From Tsuneonella troitsensis (lineage in GTDB: Bacteria; Pseudomonadota; Alphaproteobacteria; Sphingomonadales; Sphingomonadaceae): a DNA stretch of 64,000 bases. Positions 15,959 to 25,104 of the stretch are shown piece by piece. The notes under the pieces are model-generated. The model was not told the origin of the DNA. It searched no databases and was given only the letters and a program-made list of their open reading frames with translations. Position numbers and translations under genes: made by a program. The DNA lies in NCBI RefSeq assembly GCF_001441535.1, contig NZ_LMAU01000005.1, forward strand, positions 62,001 to 126,000. The letters are read 5' to 3'. Position 1 is the first letter of the stretch. Each line of letters starts with the position of its first letter.

Positions 15959-16102
15959 TTAGGTGTACCGCTGCCTCTCGCACATTTCGTGCACGGTCGA
16001 GCCAAAATCGGTTTCGATGTCGGCCAACGCGCTCTTGGTGAAGATCAGGCTCTCGCCGCCATGCTGGGATGATCGGCATTCGCCGTATTGAAGTAGCGCC
16101 AT
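15959..16102 (-). pseudogene. short reading frame, possible remnant of a small island gene
   Basis: The 47 codons from the ATG (MALLQYGECRSSQHGGESLI, then a segment ending in LADIETDFG) have protein-like composition. The same frame is open 26 codons further upstream, with SLQQRGLNEVVV directly before. The pattern 'RGL-x-E-x3-x-LLQYGE-x6-GGE' resembles small proteins seen in mobile elements, but no ribosome binding site or convincing start exists, so it may be a truncated gene. Confidence 0.35.
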
Positions 16103-16218
16103 CACGACGACCTCATTGAGGCCACGCTGCTGGAGACTGAAACTCTTCCATGAAGAGGAGATCGAGGTCGAGTACTGCAACCCATCGAAGGTATTTTACG
16201 GAAATCGTCGGCCACGAC

Positions 16219-16740
16219 TCAATCCTCATCTCGCGGCGGTGCCGGGGGTCCGAAAGATTCCAATCCCGCTAATTTGGAAGCGCGAAGCCCATCATCTCGA
16301 AGCCACCCAAAAAATCGACCGAGCCGCTGCCGTTCATTGGCCGGATCGGTTGATTGCAGGAGTTCGAGATTTCGCTCCGCCATCCGATGCGTATCATCCC
16401 ATTCCAACGCCTCTACGTGCGATTGAAAATTCCTACGCTTCATCGTTTGAGTGTGAATCCAACGTCGAAGCTCCTCCAGTTCCTCGCGCGAATGTCGGCA
16501 TCGTCGGAATGGCTGCGCCCGCAGCACATGCAACACATCCTCATCGAGCCAACGGTCGATCTGGCGTAAGCAGCAGTCTGCAACCGCCTCGAACGACCAT
16601 ACATTTCGGCCCCGTTCGTCGAGCGAAGGTTCCCATATCTCCCCCGTTCGAATCATCTCGTAGAGGGTACCCTCGGTAACCTCTAAAACGGCCTTCACCG
16701 CGTGTGAGTTGAACGCATCTCGATTTGGAAGGCGCTTCAT
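16219..16740 (-). CDS. HTH-like hypothetical protein
   Basis: A 173-residue protein with an N-terminal segment (VKAVLEVTEGTLYEMIRTGEI, then NVWSFEAVADC) that looks like the winged HTH of MerR/excisionase-type binding proteins: helix, turn, GEI wing, then strand. The rest is helical and rich in Arg and Glu (CRHSREELEELRRWI, RLGRFFGWLRDDG). It is divergent from the methyltransferase gene by about 105 bp and could regulate it. It may be the excisionase or a control protein; evidence is limited to the HTH pattern. Confidence 0.5.
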   Translation of the reverse strand: MKRLPNRDAFNSHAVKAVLEVTEGTLYEMIRTGEIWEPSLDERGRNVWSFEAVADCCLRQIDRWLDEDVLHVLRAQPFRRCRHSREELEELRRWIHTQTMKRRNFQSHVEALEWDDTHRMAERNLELLQSTDPANERQRLGRFFGWLRDDGLRASKLAGLESFGPPAPPRDED

Positions 16741-16846
16741 CTGAGAGCCAACATCATGGAAACAGGTCGATATTTGAGCCTCTTCGACGATGGCGTTCTT
16801 TCAACGGCATGCTTCGCGCTTCAAATTAAGACGGAGATCAACAACC

Positions 16847-17998
16847 ATGTCGGAACGCACTTCCCTGCCACATCAGACGGTGGAATTGGCCGCTTCAAAG
16901 CTTAGCAATGTTTCAATCCGGGAGTCGATTCCCAGCGGCGTCATCATCGGCGCAGCTACGCTGTACCTTGCCGACAGCGCGACTGTTCTGCCTCACCTCA
17001 GTGCACTGGACTCTTGCGTCACCGACCCGCCTTACGGTTTCAACTTCATGGGCAAAGCTTGGGACTATGATGTTCCCGATACTGCTCTGTGGCAAATGGT
17101 CCACGACACCCTGAAGCCCGGTGCCCATTTGCTGAGCTTCGGTGGACCACGCACTTATCACCGTCTCGCGGTGAAGGTTGAGAATGCGGGGTTCGAAATC
17201 CGCGACCAGATCATGTGGCTACACGGTCAGGGATTCCCGAAGTCACACGATGTTGCCAAGGGCATCGACCGCACCCTCGGTGCCAAGCGTGAGATCGTCG
17301 GCAAGCAGCCTCGCCTCGGGTTCACTAAGCTTCAGGAAGAGCAGGGTGTCCAGACCGTCAACATCGGCGAGTTCGGCCAACGCTCGAAGGTACCCGTCAC
17401 CCTTGAGGCCGATCAGTGGCAAGGTTGGGGCACCGCTCTCAAGCCCGCTCACGAGCCCATAGTCATGGCGCGGAAGCTGCTGGCGAAGTCGAGTGTCGCC
17501 AAGAACACGCTGGAGTACCGCACTGGCGGGATCAACATCGACGATTGCCGGGTGGGTGAACGTTTCCCCGCGAATGTCATCCACGATGGTGAGACGGGGC
17601 TGGCCGAAAAGTACGCCCCGTTCTTCTACTGTGCCAAGCCTTCGACCCGTGAGCGCGACGAGGGTCTCGACGATCTCGCGAAGTCCACCAAGCCGTGGTT
17701 CCAGACCGCGAATGGAACGTCAGGCAAGCCGTCCTCGATCAAGAACAGTCAGAAGGTCCCACGGGCGAACAATCACCCTACGGTGAAGCCACTCGCCCTC
17801 ATGCAGTACCTGTGCCGTCTCGTAACGCCACCGGGCGGCATCGTCCTCGATCCCTTCATGGGCTCGGGCACCACGGGCGTGGCGGCTCTCCGGGAGGGTT
17901 TCCAGTTCGTCGGAATCGAGCGTGACCCGGAGTATTTCGAGATCGCTTGCGCCCGGATTGCTCAAGCACAGGGTATTCCGTCGAAGCAGGCAGCGTGA
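16847..17998 (+). CDS. orphan site-specific DNA methyltransferase (beta class)
   Basis: A 383-residue enzyme with catalytic motif IV (TDPPYGFNFMGKAWD) near residue 70, preceding the SAM-binding motif I (DPFMGSGTTG) near the C-terminus. That order defines the beta group of N6-adenine or N4-cytosine methyltransferases. Between them is a long target-recognition region with GWGTALKPAHEPI. No restriction endonuclease is adjacent, so it is probably an orphan phage/ICE-type modifier that protects the element from host restriction or affects regulation. The ATG at 16847 has GGAG about ten bases upstream; the open frame begins earlier at 16790. Confidence 0.85.
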   Translation: MSERTSLPHQTVELAASKLSNVSIRESIPSGVIIGAATLYLADSATVLPHLSALDSCVTDPPYGFNFMGKAWDYDVPDTALWQMVHDTLKPGAHLLSFGGPRTYHRLAVKVENAGFEIRDQIMWLHGQGFPKSHDVAKGIDRTLGAKREIVGKQPRLGFTKLQEEQGVQTVNIGEFGQRSKVPVTLEADQWQGWGTALKPAHEPIVMARKLLAKSSVAKNTLEYRTGGINIDDCRVGERFPANVIHDGETGLAEKYAPFFYCAKPSTRERDEGLDDLAKSTKPWFQTANGTSGKPSSIKNSQKVPRANNHPTVKPLALMQYLCRLVTPPGGIVLDPFMGSGTTGVAALREGFQFVGIERDPEYFEIACARIAQAQGIPSKQAA

Positions 17999-18430
17999 CC
18001 AAGGGTGACTTGCGTCTCAGGTTGAGATCGGCTGCGCCGCTCTTGATCATCCCAGTTCGACGGGATGCCGAGCAACAGATCGCAGGCGCAAGTTCGAGCA
18101 AATACGGGCCAAACTGAACCTCCGATAATGGAAGAGGGGGCATCGGAAATCAAGCTGCCAAGGAACGGCCTGCGGCTTGCCGCGTGGTCGTTTCGAAGCG
18201 CAGCATGGACCGGGACCGAAGGGAGCGGGACATCAACTTATGACGATTGAGCCCCGCCCGTGCGCACGCGCCCGGTCATGGCGATCCTTGCCTTCAAGCC
18301 AAGGCGTTTTCGCTTCGCTCGACGCCTTAACTGAAAGGCAGCGGCTCAGATTGAGGAGAAGACGAATAGAAATAATGCGCGTGACACACTCTCTCTTTAG
18401 AAGACGCGTGTCACCGCAAAAGAGCAGTTT
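17999..18430. other. 432-bp intergenic region upstream of the P-loop gene
   Basis: No supported gene. Just before the P-loop gene, at 18381-18387 and 18408-18414, are GTGACAC and its exact complement GTGTCAC, set in GCGcGTGACAC...GTGTCACcGC and separated by 20 bases. This inverted repeat is a candidate operator or promoter element. Confidence 0.45.
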
Positions 18431-19825
18431 ATGAGCGAACTTAATGTAATAGTGGGTCCACCGGGAAGTGGGAAGAGTACGTATCTCCTCACCGAAGCGA
18501 TCAGTAGCGGAGGCAAGCATCTATTCGCGTGCCCTACGATTGACTTGATCGAAGAGCAGTACGGTCGCGTTCGTCATTCCGCTCCCCTATTGCCGGTTCG
18601 TCAGGTTCATTCACGCAATGGACGGAAAGGCAGGGTTGCTCGTCAGCTTGCCGATCTTCCCGCTGACGTCGCCCCCCTCGATGATGTGATTGCCTTCGTC
18701 ACTCACGAAACGATGATGGACTGTGACCTGAGCGGGTTCGCGGGATGGAACTTGTGCATCGATGAGGCCCCGCAGTCTCTGGCCTGTGGAATGTTGAGCC
18801 TCGCGAGCGGGTGGCATGCCTTTGATCAGCGGTACTCACTCACGCCTCTCTCGGGTAGCGATTGGTCGCGTGTCCGTGCCGAGGCTGCTGCGGAGCCTTG
18901 GGCCAAGGTCAAGCAAGACTCGATCTGGGCCAATCACATGGACTTCAACAAACACGTACATCGTCCTCATGGGGTTTACGTCCAAGCGGCGGACTGGCGC
19001 GAAGGGCGGGATCGCGCGCTACCTTGGTTCTCGATGTGGTCTCCGCTCGCGCAAAGTGCGTTCGCGACAGTGAGTATCGCGGGAGCGGGTTATCTGAGCA
19101 GCATCGGCTACAGGGCGCTCGTGTCAGTTGAGCCGAACCTCGTCGTCCAGAGGCATGTGATTGATGCGCCCCGTACTGCGCAACCGCACATCACGATCAA
19201 CTACTTCACCGATTCCCACAGCGGATCAACGACCTTTTGGGCGACGTCGGAAGGACGTCGCTGCCTCGTTCAGGTGCAAAACTGGCTGTCCGCTAACGTC
19301 CGCGATCTTCAGTTTTGGTCGGGCAATGAGGTTGTGCGCAATTCGTTCGAACATCGCATTCCGGGAACGATGGCTGACCCCAAGGTGGCAGGGCTCAACA
19401 TCTACCGGGCGGCCACATCATGCGCCTTCATCTACAGCAGCAAGCCGGTGCCCGAAGACGCAGCCATGCAGGATATCTTCGAGATTTCTGGCGCGGACAT
19501 CTACGCGGCTCGCGAGGGTGAGGACTTGGTTCAATTCGCGATGCGTGGCGCTATCCGGAATGCCGATTACGAAGGGTGTTACGATGTCTACGTCTACAGC
19601 CGCGAACAGGCCGAGTTTCTCCGCGCGTCGCTTCTTGGCTCAGGGTTCACCAAGGTTGACGTCAATCCGTTAGACGAAGCTGGTCTGATGGAAGTTGAGA
19701 GGCCCAAGGGGGCGCGGACGTCGCAACTCACTCCAGCGCAGGCCGCAGAACGGGTAGAGCGCCGCCGCGCGAACAGCCGGAGGAGTAGCGCGAAGAACCG
19801 GGTCAAGAAGTCAGGGGGCAAGTGA
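18431..19825 (+). CDS. P-loop ATPase with DEAP box, putative helicase/replication protein
   Basis: A 464-residue protein with Walker A GPPGSGKST at residues 9-17 and a Walker B/DEAD-like box LCIDEAP near residue 110, followed by HETMMD-like and later blocks. This layout suggests a superfamily 2 helicase N-lobe, although the C-terminal helicase motifs are not obvious (late segments CAFIYSSKPV and YDVYVYSREQAEFLRASLLG are compatible with the second lobe). The C-terminus is very basic (RVERRRANSRRSSAKNRVKK). It follows the orphan methyltransferase and a putative operator. A role in element replication or transfer is a reasonable but unproven inference. Confidence 0.6.
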   Translation: MSELNVIVGPPGSGKSTYLLTEAISSGGKHLFACPTIDLIEEQYGRVRHSAPLLPVRQVHSRNGRKGRVARQLADLPADVAPLDDVIAFVTHETMMDCDLSGFAGWNLCIDEAPQSLACGMLSLASGWHAFDQRYSLTPLSGSDWSRVRAEAAAEPWAKVKQDSIWANHMDFNKHVHRPHGVYVQAADWREGRDRALPWFSMWSPLAQSAFATVSIAGAGYLSSIGYRALVSVEPNLVVQRHVIDAPRTAQPHITINYFTDSHSGSTTFWATSEGRRCLVQVQNWLSANVRDLQFWSGNEVVRNSFEHRIPGTMADPKVAGLNIYRAATSCAFIYSSKPVPEDAAMQDIFEISGADIYAAREGEDLVQFAMRGAIRNADYEGCYDVYVYSREQAEFLRASLLGSGFTKVDVNPLDEAGLMEVERPKGARTSQLTPAQAAERVERRRANSRRSSAKNRVKKSGGK

Positions 19826-19875
19826 GGGTCAAGCGAGTTATCAGCCACAAGTTCCGGAAGGCGCTTTCGGCAAGC

Positions 19876-20874
19876 TCAGTCGAACTCAAAGTTGAAAAAG
19901 TGGGGTTGCGTCAAACGACGAACCGCATCCCACTCGGACCTTTTCCGCTTCCTTCCGCTGACCACCACCCCATGTGCTTCCAAATGCCCGTAGAGCGTCT
20001 CTCGGAGCGAAGATGGGGGCGGAGCATTGCGGGGGCCATACGCGCCCTCCATGCGCCAGCGGCCTTCAGAATGGCGCAGATGGACCATCGCGCTTTTACC
20101 CGCATGATAGAAGACCCCCATCCCGTCCTCCCCGGCGACAATGGGGAGCAAATATCGCTTGGAGCAATTCCGGAATTGGAGGGCCAAGCGCATCAAATCT
20201 TGCCCACACACAATTCCTTCGTAGGCCTCAGTGTCAGGCACCGGGTGGGCGGGGAAAATGCACCGACTCAACCACCTGCTCCACAAATTCATCAATTCGC
20301 GCTCCGAGCGAATCCGGCAGATCGCGTCAGTGAGGGCGTCGGCGTCCACGCCGCGCTCGACCAAAAGTCGAAACGCGGTGGAGACATCGACAGCCAACGA
20401 CACACTGTTCGTCGCAGTCATCCCCGCGATTGCATTGACCACATTCGGACGAACCAAGCTGGATGGCGACAGCATGCGCGCGATCAAAAGCTTCTGCCGG
20501 TCGATGGATGGCATCCGGTGGATGCACTCCACAACATCAGAAGACGGGGGGCGTGCGAGGGTCTCGTACAGCAGCGAATAGCACCGCTGATCCTGCACCT
20601 GTGAGCCGATCCGACTCAAGGCGCGGCGGAAGCCCTTGGGGACGTCGCTGTACCCGGCTTCCAAGATCGTTAAGTGATCTGCGCTGCTGAGGAACTGGCC
20701 GACGCGGGCCATCTCATCGCGACCGGGGGGCCTCACTGCCAAATACGCAGCGGTCACTTGAAGACGCTCCGTGCTCGCGCGCAGCAAATCGCCCGCAAAG
20801 CCGCGACAGTGTTGATCAATGCCTTCGATGAGAAGGTCGAGCAGCCAACCCGGCTGTGAACAATGCTTGGACAA
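19876..20874 (-). CDS. hypothetical protein with PcfJ-like C-terminal pattern
   Basis: A 332-residue protein. The N-terminal two thirds are helical. The C-terminal third has LALQFRNCSKRYLLPIVAGE, GVFYHAGKSAMVHLRH and MEGAYGPRNAPPP, which resembles the 'N-C-x4-Y, then strand, then G-x-x-N' pattern of PcfJ-like proteins of mobile elements. The similarity is by eye only. It is convergent with the P-loop gene and is probably the last gene, or separate from, the operon running from 28757. No catalytic residues can be assigned. Confidence 0.5.
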   Translation of the reverse strand: MSKHCSQPGWLLDLLIEGIDQHCRGFAGDLLRASTERLQVTAAYLAVRPPGRDEMARVGQFLSSADHLTILEAGYSDVPKGFRRALSRIGSQVQDQRCYSLLYETLARPPSSDVVECIHRMPSIDRQKLLIARMLSPSSLVRPNVVNAIAGMTATNSVSLAVDVSTAFRLLVERGVDADALTDAICRIRSERELMNLWSRWLSRCIFPAHPVPDTEAYEGIVCGQDLMRLALQFRNCSKRYLLPIVAGEDGMGVFYHAGKSAMVHLRHSEGRWRMEGAYGPRNAPPPSSLRETLYGHLEAHGVVVSGRKRKRSEWDAVRRLTQPHFFNFEFD

Positions 20875-21025
20875 GTAGTGCTCCTTAGTTTCCTAAGGGC
20901 ACGACCTCGCGAATGCGGTGGGTGCGGATCATGCGAGAGTTATAGCAGATTCCATGAAAATTGCCAGTTTGCAAAGATTGCTGTTTTCAAGACCAACCGT
21001 GACCGACGATCCGTACCATCCGATG

Positions 21026-21712
21026 TTACTCTGGTTCGATTTTTGAACAATTCACGGTCAGCACAATGCTCATCGCTTCCATCACGTTCGGGCACGTCAC
21101 CTTCACACGGTCACCCGGACTGACCGCTACAAGCTGCTTCGTCCCGCCGTCAGAGAATCCAAATTCCTGTTCTCGATTGGTTTTGAGGGATCGCAAGATG
21201 GCAAACCCAGTGCCGAAAGCCTCCCGGACACGAACCACCTCGCCACTGATTTCAACCGGGGTTGAACCAAACCTTTTCGCGGCTGCGATCTGATTGGCGG
21301 CGTAAGCGTCGAGAACTTCGTCGATTGTCGTGACGAGCGGCACGCTGACCGTTGGCTGGTCGGCAACAGGAGTGGCACTCTCTGGAGTAGGCGCTGTGTC
21401 GGGTTTCTGAGTTTTTGAGACATCGACAGGGGTGCGTTCGCCTTTGTCAGTAGCTTCAGCGTCCCCCATGAATGCGCGGCCTGAAACGAAAGCAATCATA
21501 GCAGCCACCCCATAGGCCAGCGTCTCGACCTTCCAACCCAAAGGGGTTCTTGCCTTCTTTCTTGTGAGGAGGGTGAGAGCCAGCAGGGCCCCAAAAAGCC
21601 ACACCATCGCGAAACGGATTACATCCAACCATGCGAAAATCGCCGTCATACCAAAGGCAAAGATCGCAGAGACGATTACGTAATGAGAGGGTTTGATTTG
21701 CTGGTGATCCAT
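21026..21712 (-). CDS. membrane protein with tRNA_anti-like (OB-fold) C-terminal domain
   Basis: A 228-residue protein with three hydrophobic segments in the first 85 residues (YVIVSAIFAFGMTAIFAWL, FAMVWLFGALLALTLL, VAAMIAFVSG), a Pro/Thr-rich linker, and a C-terminal domain DAYAANQIAAAKRFGSTPVE followed by ISGEVVRV. That segment is the hallmark of the tRNA_anti-like OB-fold family of membrane-attached proteins. It lies 30 bp after the GIY-YIG gene on the same strand and may be the last member of the methyltransferase-helicase-nuclease operon. A sensor or effector role is inference. Confidence 0.65.
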   Translation of the reverse strand: MDHQQIKPSHYVIVSAIFAFGMTAIFAWLDVIRFAMVWLFGALLALTLLTRKKARTPLGWKVETLAYGVAAMIAFVSGRAFMGDAEATDKGERTPVDVSKTQKPDTAPTPESATPVADQPTVSVPLVTTIDEVLDAYAANQIAAAKRFGSTPVEISGEVVRVREAFGTGFAILRSLKTNREQEFGFSDGGTKQLVAVSPGDRVKVTCPNVMEAMSIVLTVNCSKIEPE

Positions 21713-21742
21713 GTAATCGCTATCGTTCTGGAGGCGGTAAGG

Positions 21743-22936
21743 TCACACGGCTTTTGAATAGACTAGTCGAGCTTCACGTGGATCATACCGATAATCGGCA
21801 ATGGTCTGATCGCGGATGCGTTCGACAGCTTCATTGATCACGTCGAGCGGGACGAGAAACCACTCGCGTGGCTTGATCATAGTGCCGAACCGATCCGGAA
21901 TTTCGATGTCGAGCAAAGCCGCGCCGAAGACCCGATGGATGAGCTTCTCCAGCTTCGTCCGGTTGATGTTGTAGAGCGTGTACTGCGCCATGATCTCGAC
22001 ATTGGCCATGAGGAAGGTGGGCTGAAGCTGTGCACCAGCGATGCGCTTTTCGACCGCCATATTGGTGACGCCGATCTTGTGGACGATATCCCGATGTTGC
22101 GCGACCACGGGATGATCGGACTTGCTGCGCAGGACGTAGATCGTCCCGCTCGCCAAATCGCCTTCCTCGGCTTGGCCGGAGAAGAGCGGCCCAGCTTCAG
22201 GGTCGGTGATCCTGCGGCCCGCTTCGTCGCCATTGAGAGCGCGCTGTAGGGACCGCATGAGCATGTTGCTCTGCGTGCCGTTGTCGAAAATCACCCTTAG
22301 GCGGGCATCGGAGCGTCCGTGGGCGGTGGTGAACACCTCGCCCATCTCGGCTACGTACGCGATCTGACCGCCCACAATGAAGTAAGCTCCCGGCCTGATT
22401 TCAGCCTTGAGTTCAAATGGTCTCGTCTCGCGCGTGCCAGCTTCGAGGTCGAGCTTCACCTGCTCAAACAGCGGCTTAAATCTGGCGAAGTCCTCGCATT
22501 TGTCGCGGGTGGCGATTTCCTCCGCTGCGCGGCGCTCCTCGGCACTCGGCACGTGCTTTAGCGTGCGAATGTCGTCATCGCCTCCGCTGGTCTCGACGCC
22601 GAGTTGTGCGAGCAGCGCATCGTCGTCAAGTTCGTCCACCACAGGCGCGTGAGCCTCGGTCTCCCCCTGAAGAAGTCCGTGCTTGTCCAATCCCGTGAGT
22701 AACTCTCGGCAATCTTCGAGTTCGCGTAGCCGGTCGAGCCGCACTGCGTAGAGGCGCTCGAAGATGTCCCGATCTTCGCCATGCCGTGGGGCGCGGCCAT
22801 GCTCTTCGAAGAACCGCTCGATGTCCTCGAACCCAGCGATCACCCGCTCTTCACGAGCCGTGTAAGTCCGAGCTTTCGGCTGCGCGACTTCGACCCCGAG
22901 CGCCGCAAGCAGTTCGTCGTCCGTCAAATCAGCCAT
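21743..22936 (-). CDS. GIY-YIG (T5orf172-type) nuclease of the methyltransferase/helicase operon
   Basis: A 397-residue protein. The C-terminal half carries a GIY-YIG fold: GTIYVLRS (first strand), HKIGVTNMAVEKRIAGA (second strand plus the catalytic Arg), and RTKLEKLIHRVFG with the metal-binding Glu. The N-terminal part repeats a short motif, MADLTDDELLAALGVE and later VDELDDDALLAQLGVET, that probably mediates assembly. The ATG overlaps the end of the helicase gene by eight bases, so the two are coupled. It is the predicted DNA-cleaving subunit of a restriction-type system with the helicase and methyltransferase. Confidence 0.8.
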   Translation of the reverse strand: MADLTDDELLAALGVEVAQPKARTYTAREERVIAGFEDIERFFEEHGRAPRHGEDRDIFERLYAVRLDRLRELEDCRELLTGLDKHGLLQGETEAHAPVVDELDDDALLAQLGVETSGGDDDIRTLKHVPSAEERRAAEEIATRDKCEDFARFKPLFEQVKLDLEAGTRETRPFELKAEIRPGAYFIVGGQIAYVAEMGEVFTTAHGRSDARLRVIFDNGTQSNMLMRSLQRALNGDEAGRRITDPEAGPLFSGQAEEGDLASGTIYVLRSKSDHPVVAQHRDIVHKIGVTNMAVEKRIAGAQLQPTFLMANVEIMAQYTLYNINRTKLEKLIHRVFGAALLDIEIPDRFGTMIKPREWFLVPLDVINEAVERIRDQTIADYRYDPREARLVYSKAV

Positions 22937-25001
22937 TCTTGGTCTCTGCGACATGGCGGGCCAGTGCAGCAACCCCTTCAGCCATTCGCCGCTCCCACGC
23001 GTCCTGCGAGGTGATCTCTGGCCGTCTACCGCGCTCTTGAAAAAAGCGCAGCGACCGGACGGCAAGCTCGCGCGCTTCCTCCAATGGTATCTTTACCTTG
23101 CGGGCCGAGATCACTGACTGGACCTGCTTGAGGACGCTCTCGTTCATCGACTTGGCGAGCACAGCATAGGCAGCTTCAAATGGGTTGATGCTGTCGATCA
23201 GATCGATGTCGAGATCGCGCACATCGGTCGCGAACTGGCGGATGCCGTCAATAAGGGCGGTGTTAACTCGTGTCTCGTCTTCGCTGGTCCCACCCATTCC
23301 GCTCGCGATTTCCTTGGCCTTTTGAGTCACATTGAGTGCGGCTATCGCGTGCTGGCGGACCGCTTCCTGATCCTCGGGGCTAAGCTCAGGATATCGCTCT
23401 CGCACGATCTTACCCATCTTCAGTTGGGTGAGTTCCTGCGGCAGAATCTCCTCGTTGAACAAGCCTTGTTCGAGGCTGGTCTTGTCCTGCACGAACTGAG
23501 TGATGACCTCATTGAGGTCTTCGGCACAGATGCGCTGCGCCTCCCCGCTCTTCGGTTTCACCAGACCTTTGATCTCGAAGTGAAGCTGACCCGTGGCCCC
23601 GTTCACACCGACATTGTTCGCGCCTTCCTTGTAACCTTCTGAGCCGTAGTCGAAGTCCTTGAGAGGGCCTGCGTCCTTTGGCGTGAAGGTGAAGCGCGGA
23701 GCAAGCACCTGCTCCATCAGCAGGCTCGCTGCGATGGCCTTGAGGGTGTCGTTGATCGCACCGACGACCGCTGCCTCTGACGCATCAGGCTCTGCAATTA
23801 AGTTGGTGAAAGTAGCGCTTTCCTTCCCCGGAGCATCGCGTGTCGCGCGTCCGATGATCTGAATGATCTCCGTCAAACTCGACCTGTAACCAACCGTCAG
23901 GGCATGCTCGCACCAAATCCAGTCGAAGCCTTCCTTGGCCATCCCGAGCGCGATGATGATGTCCACGTGATCGCGGTCATTTCGATGCGCCGGGTCTTTG
24001 AGCGCGCCGAGCACTTTGCTGCGCTGGGCAGGATCGCTGTCATCGACAAGGTCAGCGATCTTGACCACACGGCCATCAGTGAGCTTCACATGGTGGAACC
24101 CTGTTTGGGGATCGGCTCCCTGCCACTCCCCAAGGTAGTCCATGATCTCGTTCACTTCTTTGATCTTGTCCTTCGTGCTTTCGCGCGAGTTGACCGAGGG
24201 GATGTGAACGATGGTCTTCTTGGTCGGATCGAGCACTGCTTCGATGGCTTCGAGGTAGCGACCGCTGTAGAAGAAGTAGCCGATGTTGAGCGCCTTGAGG
24301 TGCTCGTAGCCGTTTAGCTGCTCGTAATAGGTGTAGGTGACGGTATCGAACTTGGCCTCGTCCTCCGGCGTCAGAACAGGCACCGCATCACCTCGGAAGT
24401 AGCTTCCGGTCATTGCGACGATGTGCGCCTTGTCGCGGCGGATGAACTCGGCAAGCTGACTACCGAGGCGGTTGTCCTCGCTCGCTGAGACGTGGTGGAA
24501 CTCGTCCACCGCGATCAGCCGGTTGTCGAATGCCTCGACGCCAAGCTGCTCGACCGCGAAACGGAACGTAGCGTGCGTGCAGACCAGCACCTTGTCATCG
24601 CTCGCGAGGAACTGACCCACGGCCTTGATCTTCGAGGGATCGACGCGCTCCTCGTCGGGGCCGGGGGTGTTGCAGAGGTTCCACTGCGGCTTCACCACCC
24701 AGTCCGCCCAAAAGCCGAACTGGCTCAGCGGCTCGTCCATGAAGCTTCCGCCGATGGACTTCTCGGGCACCACGATGATCGCCTGCCGCAGTCCCTGATT
24801 ATGCTGCTTGTCGAGCGCGATGAACATCAACGCGCGGGATTTGCCCGAGGCGGGCGGCGACTTGATGAGCAGGTATTGCTCGCCGCGCTTTGCATACGCG
24901 CGCTCCTGCATCGGGCGCATGCCCATCTCGTTGGACTTCGTGGACGCGCCAGTGCGCGCAGTTTGGAAGGAGACGGCGGGAATGGGTTTGGAAGTGGTCA
25001 T
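22929..25001 (-). CDS. superfamily 2 DEAD/DEAH-like helicase, restriction-type
   Basis: A 690-residue protein with helicase motifs in order: Walker A-like SPPASGKS (48-55), Walker B DEFHH (166-170), motif III MTGSYFRGD (197-), and motif VI QIIGRATRDAPG (381-). After these comes a helical region of about 300 residues. The architecture resembles the translocase subunits of type I/III restriction and related defence systems. It would pump along DNA and activate the GIY-YIG nuclease encoded next. The gap to the upstream SHOCT gene is about 100 bp, without a visible terminator, so one transcript is likely. Confidence 0.85.
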   Translation of the reverse strand: MTTSKPIPAVSFQTARTGASTKSNEMGMRPMQERAYAKRGEQYLLIKSPPASGKSRALMFIALDKQHNQGLRQAIIVVPEKSIGGSFMDEPLSQFGFWADWVVKPQWNLCNTPGPDEERVDPSKIKAVGQFLASDDKVLVCTHATFRFAVEQLGVEAFDNRLIAVDEFHHVSASEDNRLGSQLAEFIRRDKAHIVAMTGSYFRGDAVPVLTPEDEAKFDTVTYTYYEQLNGYEHLKALNIGYFFYSGRYLEAIEAVLDPTKKTIVHIPSVNSRESTKDKIKEVNEIMDYLGEWQGADPQTGFHHVKLTDGRVVKIADLVDDSDPAQRSKVLGALKDPAHRNDRDHVDIIIALGMAKEGFDWIWCEHALTVGYRSSLTEIIQIIGRATRDAPGKESATFTNLIAEPDASEAAVVGAINDTLKAIAASLLMEQVLAPRFTFTPKDAGPLKDFDYGSEGYKEGANNVGVNGATGQLHFEIKGLVKPKSGEAQRICAEDLNEVITQFVQDKTSLEQGLFNEEILPQELTQLKMGKIVRERYPELSPEDQEAVRQHAIAALNVTQKAKEIASGMGGTSEDETRVNTALIDGIRQFATDVRDLDIDLIDSINPFEAAYAVLAKSMNESVLKQVQSVISARKVKIPLEEARELAVRSLRFFQERGRRPEITSQDAWERRMAEGVAALARHVAETKNG

Positions 25002-25104
25002 CGTTTTCGTGCTCCCTCTCGGTGAGATGAGCTTTGCGGTCTAGTGCGAGACAAGAGCGCTCCCCGCGAGAGATCGCTGACGGCCCGCGTCCTGAGCTTT
25101 CTCA

